Source of the DNA: Desulfonema limicola
GTDB lineage: Bacteria > Desulfobacterota > Desulfobacteria > Desulfobacterales > Desulfosalsimonadaceae
Length of the DNA stretch: 16,670 nucleotides
Assembly: GCA_020722245.1 (NCBI GenBank)
Contig: DYLE01000029.1
Span: 1 to 16,670, forward strand
Direction of reading: 5' to 3'
The notes below the pieces were generated by a model that worked only from the letters and a program-made list of their open reading frames with translations, did not search any database and was not told the DNA's origin. This document shows, piece after piece, positions 13,013-16,670 of the stretch. Every line of letters begins with the position of its first letter. Positions within the stretch are counted from its first letter, which is position 1. The position numbers and the translations under genes are program-made.

Positions 13013-14748
13013 TCGAGCGGATCGATTTTACAAGCCATGAGTCCGGCAGGTCTTCGATCATTATCGGGACCAGCCGGCCTCAAAGGTATCAGATCGACAA
13101 GGTCGCGGACCGCACTTTAAAGATCAGGCTGTTTAACAGCATCCTTCCGGAATTCCGCCGGCATCGGCCGCTGATCACCACCCGTTTTGAAAGCGCTGTG
13201 GACCGGATCAGCCCGTTTCAGGCTGCGGACATGAAGGATGCCACGGATATCGTCGTGGAGCTCAGGGAGTGGGTGCCCTACCGGGCGGTCCAGGAGGATA
13301 ACCTGCTGACCATTCATTTTGACCCTTCCTCCATCGGGCCGAGGCCTTTTGATGCGGCGAACCTGCCGGCCTGGCAGCAGGTGCTCACGGGAACCACCTA
13401 TACCGCTGAGCCTGTGGTGGAGGAGGAGGCGCCTGAAGGCCCTGAAGCCTACGCCCGGATGCTGGGCGAAAAAAAGGTTTACACCGGCGAGAAGATCGCT
13501 TTGGATTTTTACCAGACCAATATCAAGAATGTGTTTAAGATCCTGCAGCAGGTGAGCGGGAAAAACTACGCCGTGGACAAGGATGTGACCGGCGAGGTGA
13601 CCATCTCCCTCGAAAAACCCGTTCCCTGGGATCAGGTGCTTGACCTGGTGCTGCAGATGAACGGGCTTGGAATGGTGGAGCGGGATAACATTATTCGCAT
13701 CGCAAGGCGGCAAACCCTTCAGGCCGAAGAGGAGGCCCAGCGGGCCAAGCTTGCCGAGATCCAGGCGCGCAAGGAGCAGGAAAAGCAGCTCGATCCGCTT
13801 GAAACCGAATATATCCTCATCAATTACGCCAATGCCGCATCCGAGATTCAACCCCACCTGCAAGGGCTCCTCACCAAAGACCGCGGGACTGTCACCGTGG
13901 ATCCCAGAAACAACCAGCTCATCATCACCGACACCCGGCCCGTTATCGAAAAATGCAAGGAGATCATCGAAAAGATCGACCGGGTGACCCCCCAGGTGCT
14001 CATCGAGTCCCGAATCGTCGAGGTCAGCGAAGACTTCAAGCGGGAAATCGGCACCTCCCTGCGTTTTTCCAGAGAGGACGTCTACGACAGCGGGTTAAAC
14101 GGCGAGTATTCTTACAACGTTTCCACGAACCCGCCGTTTGTCAACCTGGATGATAATGGTAATGCGACGGGAAGCGTCGGATTTAATTTCACCCGGCTGG
14201 ATGCCTGGGGCACGCCGTTTACCCTGGATGCGATGCTGCAGGTGATGGAGGAGGAAGGGAGCGCCAAGATCATTTCATCCCCTAAAATACTGACCCTGGA
14301 TAACAAGAAGGCCCTGATCAAACAGGGCGAGCGGTTCCCCTACCAGACGGTCGAGGATGATGACGTTCAGATCGAATTCGAGGATGTGGACCTCTCCCTT
14401 GAGGTGACCCCCCACGTCACACCCGACCAGCGTATCGCTTTGACGATCAAGACCACCAAAAACGAGATCATCGGGTTTATCGAAACCGGGGAGCCGCGAA
14501 TCGCCACCAATGAGGCGGAAACCGAGCTTTTGGTCGACGACGGGGAGACCATCGTGATCGGCGGGGTGGTCAAAAGCAACATAAAATTCACTGAAAGCGG
14601 GGTTCCGGTCTTAAAGGATATCCCGATGCTCGGCTGGCTGTTTAAACGCACCTATCACGACAACACCGCAACCGAACTGCTGATTTTTTTGACCCCCAGC
14701 ATCGTTCAGCTGGAGCAGAAGGATTTGATCCAGGTCAAGGTGGAGTAA
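12931..14748 (+). CDS. pilQ: PilQ secretin, main part (second AMIN, STN, N1 and secretin domains), frameshifted from 12356
   Basis: The larger part of the type IV pilus secretin, forming the outer-membrane channel for the pilus. The nominal start is a GTG at 12931 without a ribosome-binding site or signal peptide, so it could not be exported on its own. Domains in order (residues of this piece): second AMIN about 27-132, STN/N0 about 183-250 (LDFYQTNIKNVFKILQQVSG), a charged helix about 255-285, secretin N1 about 290-350 (YILINYANA, VDPRNNQLIITDT), and the secretin beta-barrel domain about 427-595 with IISSPKILTLDN and the signature VIGGVVKSN...VPVLKDIPMLGWLF. It reaches a normal C-terminus (LLIFLTPSIV). 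Joined to 12356-12930 it would give a secretin of about 797 aa, typical for double-AMIN PilQ. Confidence 0.93.
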   Translation: MEAPAEKAAAQAPAVPVEPETDEGPAVIERIDFTSHESGRSSIIIGTSRPQRYQIDKVADRTLKIRLFNSILPEFRRHRPLITTRFESAVDRISPFQAADMKDATDIVVELREWVPYRAVQEDNLLTIHFDPSSIGPRPFDAANLPAWQQVLTGTTYTAEPVVEEEAPEGPEAYARMLGEKKVYTGEKIALDFYQTNIKNVFKILQQVSGKNYAVDKDVTGEVTISLEKPVPWDQVLDLVLQMNGLGMVERDNIIRIARRQTLQAEEEAQRAKLAEIQARKEQEKQLDPLETEYILINYANAASEIQPHLQGLLTKDRGTVTVDPRNNQLIITDTRPVIEKCKEIIEKIDRVTPQVLIESRIVEVSEDFKREIGTSLRFSREDVYDSGLNGEYSYNVSTNPPFVNLDDNGNATGSVGFNFTRLDAWGTPFTLDAMLQVMEEEGSAKIISSPKILTLDNKKALIKQGERFPYQTVEDDDVQIEFEDVDLSLEVTPHVTPDQRIALTIKTTKNEIIGFIETGEPRIATNEAETELLVDDGETIVIGGVVKSNIKFTESGVPVLKDIPMLGWLFKRTYHDNTATELLIFLTPSIVQLEQKDLIQVKVE

Positions 14749-14818
14749 ATAATAAAACATATACAGCAATAATGGCGAACGGGCGAATGGCCCACATATC
14801 AAGCGAAAGGAAAGTCCC

Positions 14819-16670
14819 ATGAGAGACACGTATGCCAAGATAACTTTTCAGCTGATTCTTGTAAGTTTTCTTGCATTTGTTTTGGTCGGATGCGGCGGCG
14901 GTAGCGGCTCTCCCGGCTCTGATCCGGTATCCGTCACTCTGACCTCAGAAGCCACCGAACTGCCCGCGGACGGGGGCTCCTCCACCATGATCACGGCATA
15001 CGTAACGGATTCCGCGCTTCGGCCAGTGGAGGAAACGACCGCTGTCACCTTTCGAACCACGTTGGGCGTATTCGGCAACGGCAAAACCGAACAGCGGGTC
15101 AGAACAGTGGATGATACGGGGATTACCACCGTGTCCTTGATCGCCGGGACCACGTCCGGCACGGCCGAGGTCACGGTGACCGTGGGACAGATCAGCCAGC
15201 GGATGGAGGTCGTGTTTTACGACTCCCACAAGGTTGGATCGATCACCGTGCGCGCCGGCGCGGCCTCCATCACCGCGGACGGCGTCAGCCAGGTGTCGGT
15301 GATCGCAACAGTCCTGGACGCCGACGACAACCCCGAGCCGGGCAAAACGGTTCATTTCAACACCTCCCTGGGTGAATTTTACGAGGAAAACCCCATTGAA
15401 GGAGAGACGATCAACCGGAACATCGAGGCCGTCACCGATGTGGACGGTGAGGCCCGGGTCAATCTGATCAGCGGCAGATCCATCGGCACCGCCAAAATTT
15501 TGGCGTCCGTAGATGGTTTGAACGCTTCGACCTCCGTGGTGTTTACAGCCGGAGGGCCGTCCCGAATATCCCTTCGCGCGGCGCCCTCCACCGTAAAGCC
15601 CGGCGGCCAAACCGATATCATCGCCAGGGTGTTTGACCTCTATGACAACCCCGTGGAAGGGGAAACCGTGGTTTTTTCGGACCTGGTCAATGCCAGCGAG
15701 GGGAGCCTTGAAGCCGAAAGCGCGGTCACCAATCTCAATGGCGAGGCCCGGGTGGTCTATACCACCGGACCGGAGGAAGGGGTGGACACCCTTCAGGCCG
15801 CCATGGCATCGGATTACAGCATGAAAACCACCACCACCGTGAAGGTGGATCCGGATGCCATCGTCATCGGCGGCATTGAGGTCACGGCCGGCTCCACCAC
15901 TCTGGTGGCCGACGGGACCAGCAAGGTTAAAATCCGTGCCACCGTCACCGACATCGACGGCAACCCGGCCATCGGAAAAGAAGTCATTTTCACCTCCAGG
16001 GCCGGTATTCTGAACCCTGATACCGATGAAACCTCGGACCTCGGTCTTGCCGAGGTCTATCTCCAGTCCTCCACCTTCGCCGGACCGGTTATTGTGGAAG
16101 GGGAATGCGACGGGTTTATCGATTCGGTCAGCCTGGAGTTTATCCCCGGCGAAGCGGACCATATCATTCTTTATGCGATTCCCAACCGGGTGCCGCCCAA
16201 CGGCGCTTTTGAAACCGCAACCATCATTCAGGACCGCTACGACAACCGGATCGATGACCAGCGCCTGGCCTTGCTGGTCAGGGAGGTCGGCGGAACGGAA
16301 ATCATTGATTCCGCGGAGCTCACCCCGGATCAGGCCGAGGACGGGGTGTACCGGTATGACTGGACCGCGGCTTACGGCGAAGAGGATCTTATCATCACAG
16401 CCCGGGCCAACAATGGGGTTGAGGAAACCGAAACCGTGGATGTGGATCCGGCCGCCATTGTCGTGGGTTCCATTATGGTTATCGCAGGTACAGACAGCAT
16501 GCCCGCGGACGGGAATTCCACCACCACCATCCGGGCCACGGTTTTGGACATCAATGGCAACCCGGCCCAGGGCATCACGGTGGATTTTTCAACCACCCTG
16601 GGGTCGCTTTTCCCCTCCCATTCGAATCCGTCTTTTCCTGGGAGGGGAAAAGCGACCCCAGGGTGGTTGA
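14819..16670 (+). CDS. Lipoprotein with repeated bacterial Ig-like (Big_1) domains, 3' end outside window
   Basis: The frame is open from the ATG at 14819 (AAAGGAAAG upstream) to the window edge, 617 residues, 70 nt after pilQ. The N-terminus is a lipoprotein signal peptide with lipobox L22-V23-G24-C25 followed by a Gly/Ser linker. After it come about six immunoglobulin-like modules of the invasin/Big_1 type. Each is marked by ADG-x-S then I-x-A-T-V-x-D-x-x-x-N-P-x-x-G and a VxFxTxLG strand; examples begin near 14966, 15268, 15580, 15896 and 16500, with a degenerate one near 16180. A linker VDPxAIVxGxIxVxAG recurs 597 nt apart (15845 and 16442). Such proteins are long surface or adhesive rods. 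The place after pilMNOPQ suggests co-expression with the pilus. The last ten or so residues come from an inverted copy of upstream sequence and are unreliable. A 405-codon open frame on the opposite strand is a shadow. Confidence 0.88.
   Translation, partial: MRDTYAKITFQLILVSFLAFVLVGCGGGSGSPGSDPVSVTLTSEATELPADGGSSTMITAYVTDSALRPVEETTAVTFRTTLGVFGNGKTEQRVRTVDDTGITTVSLIAGTTSGTAEVTVTVGQISQRMEVVFYDSHKVGSITVRAGAASITADGVSQVSVIATVLDADDNPEPGKTVHFNTSLGEFYEENPIEGETINRNIEAVTDVDGEARVNLISGRSIGTAKILASVDGLNASTSVVFTAGGPSRISLRAAPSTVKPGGQTDIIARVFDLYDNPVEGETVVFSDLVNASEGSLEAESAVTNLNGEARVVYTTGPEEGVDTLQAAMASDYSMKTTTTVKVDPDAIVIGGIEVTAGSTTLVADGTSKVKIRATVTDIDGNPAIGKEVIFTSRAGILNPDTDETSDLGLAEVYLQSSTFAGPVIVEGECDGFIDSVSLEFIPGEADHIILYAIPNRVPPNGAFETATIIQDRYDNRIDDQRLALLVREVGGTEIIDSAELTPDQAEDGVYRYDWTAAYGEEDLIITARANNGVEETETVDVDPAAIVVGSIMVIAGTDSMPADGNSTTTIRATVLDINGNPAQGITVDFSTTLGSLFPSHSNPSFPGRGKATPGWL
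16589..16670. repeat. 32-bp perfect inverted repeat ending exactly at the window edge
   Basis: Bases 16589-16620 and 16639-16670 are exact reverse complements, separated by an 18-nt spacer (16621-16638). The left arm codes for a normal Ig-module strand (STTLGSLFPS). The right arm reads as an unrelated Gly/Arg/Pro-rich peptide. It continues to the last base and may be longer. It is most likely a fold-back chimera at a contig end. Confidence 0.85.

Noticed and set aside
14945..16162. 405-codon open frame on the minus strand, the longest frame over this region
   Set aside because: It is the antisense shadow of the Ig-repeat lipoprotein. It is rich in Gly/Asp/His typical of reverse-complemented GC-rich coding sequence, and the plus frame has a lipoprotein signal, ribosome-binding site and repeated modules.
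1..16670. CRISPR arrays, tRNA or rRNA genes, integrase or attachment sites
   Set aside because: No regularly spaced repeats, no tRNA-like cloverleaf ends and no phage or integrase proteins were recognised.

Overview
The window reads as one stretch of a GC-rich chromosome from a strictly or facultatively anaerobic Desulfobacterota (former Deltaproteobacteria) lineage, most like the sulfate-reducing Desulfobacterales. The evidence is indirect. A peroxiredoxin carries an in-frame UGA at its peroxidatic position, as in the selenoprotein peroxiredoxins of that group. The protein sequences (GyrA, Pgk, the 89-aa Cys-motif protein, the DUF6765-like protein, PilMNOPQ) also have that flavour. No 16S gene or tRNA is present to settle it.

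Layout. (1) 2-5267, plus strand: a tight run of housekeeping genes, gyrA (5' truncated by the window), gpsA, radC, a small four-cysteine protein, pgk and a TVP38/DedA-type membrane protein. Gaps run from overlaps of 11-14 nt to 31 nt, so it looks like one transcription unit. (2) 5315-6308: a separate AT-rich promoter region and a monocistronic selenocysteine peroxiredoxin with a recoded UGA at 5653-5655 and a bSECIS-like hairpin just after it. Its stop codon lies inside the 13-bp terminal inverted repeat of a 125-bp AT-rich MITE-like element, and a good intrinsic terminator follows. (3) 6348-8707: a DUF6765-like protein (plus) converging on a diaminopimelate decarboxylase family gene (minus), with a perfect 9-bp-stem palindrome between them. 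(4) 8780-9357: a 578-nt intergenic region with a promoter for each direction and several hairpins. (5) 9358-14748: the type IV pilus alignment and secretin operon pilM-N-O-P-Q. pilQ is broken by a single -1 frameshift in its Ala/Pro/Glu linker. (6) 14819 to the end: a lipoprotein with repeated bacterial Ig-like (Big_1) modules, still open at the window edge.

How they work together: PilM (cytoplasmic, actin-like) binds the PilN N-terminus, PilN/PilO form the inner-membrane heterodimer, PilP links them across the periplasm, and PilQ forms the outer-membrane pore. The Ig-repeat lipoprotein directly downstream is probably co-expressed and may be a surface or pilus-associated adhesin. The selenoperoxiredoxin is a stand-alone peroxide-defence gene.

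Cautions: the last 82 nt form a 32-bp perfect inverted repeat with an 18-nt spacer that runs to the last base, which looks like a contig-end chimera rather than biology. The pilQ frameshift may likewise be a sequence error. The strongest candidates for new biology are the selenoperoxiredoxin locus (two consecutive strong ribosome-binding sites, no resolving cysteine, a mobile element in its stop codon) and the small protein with a WhiB-like cysteine spacing.
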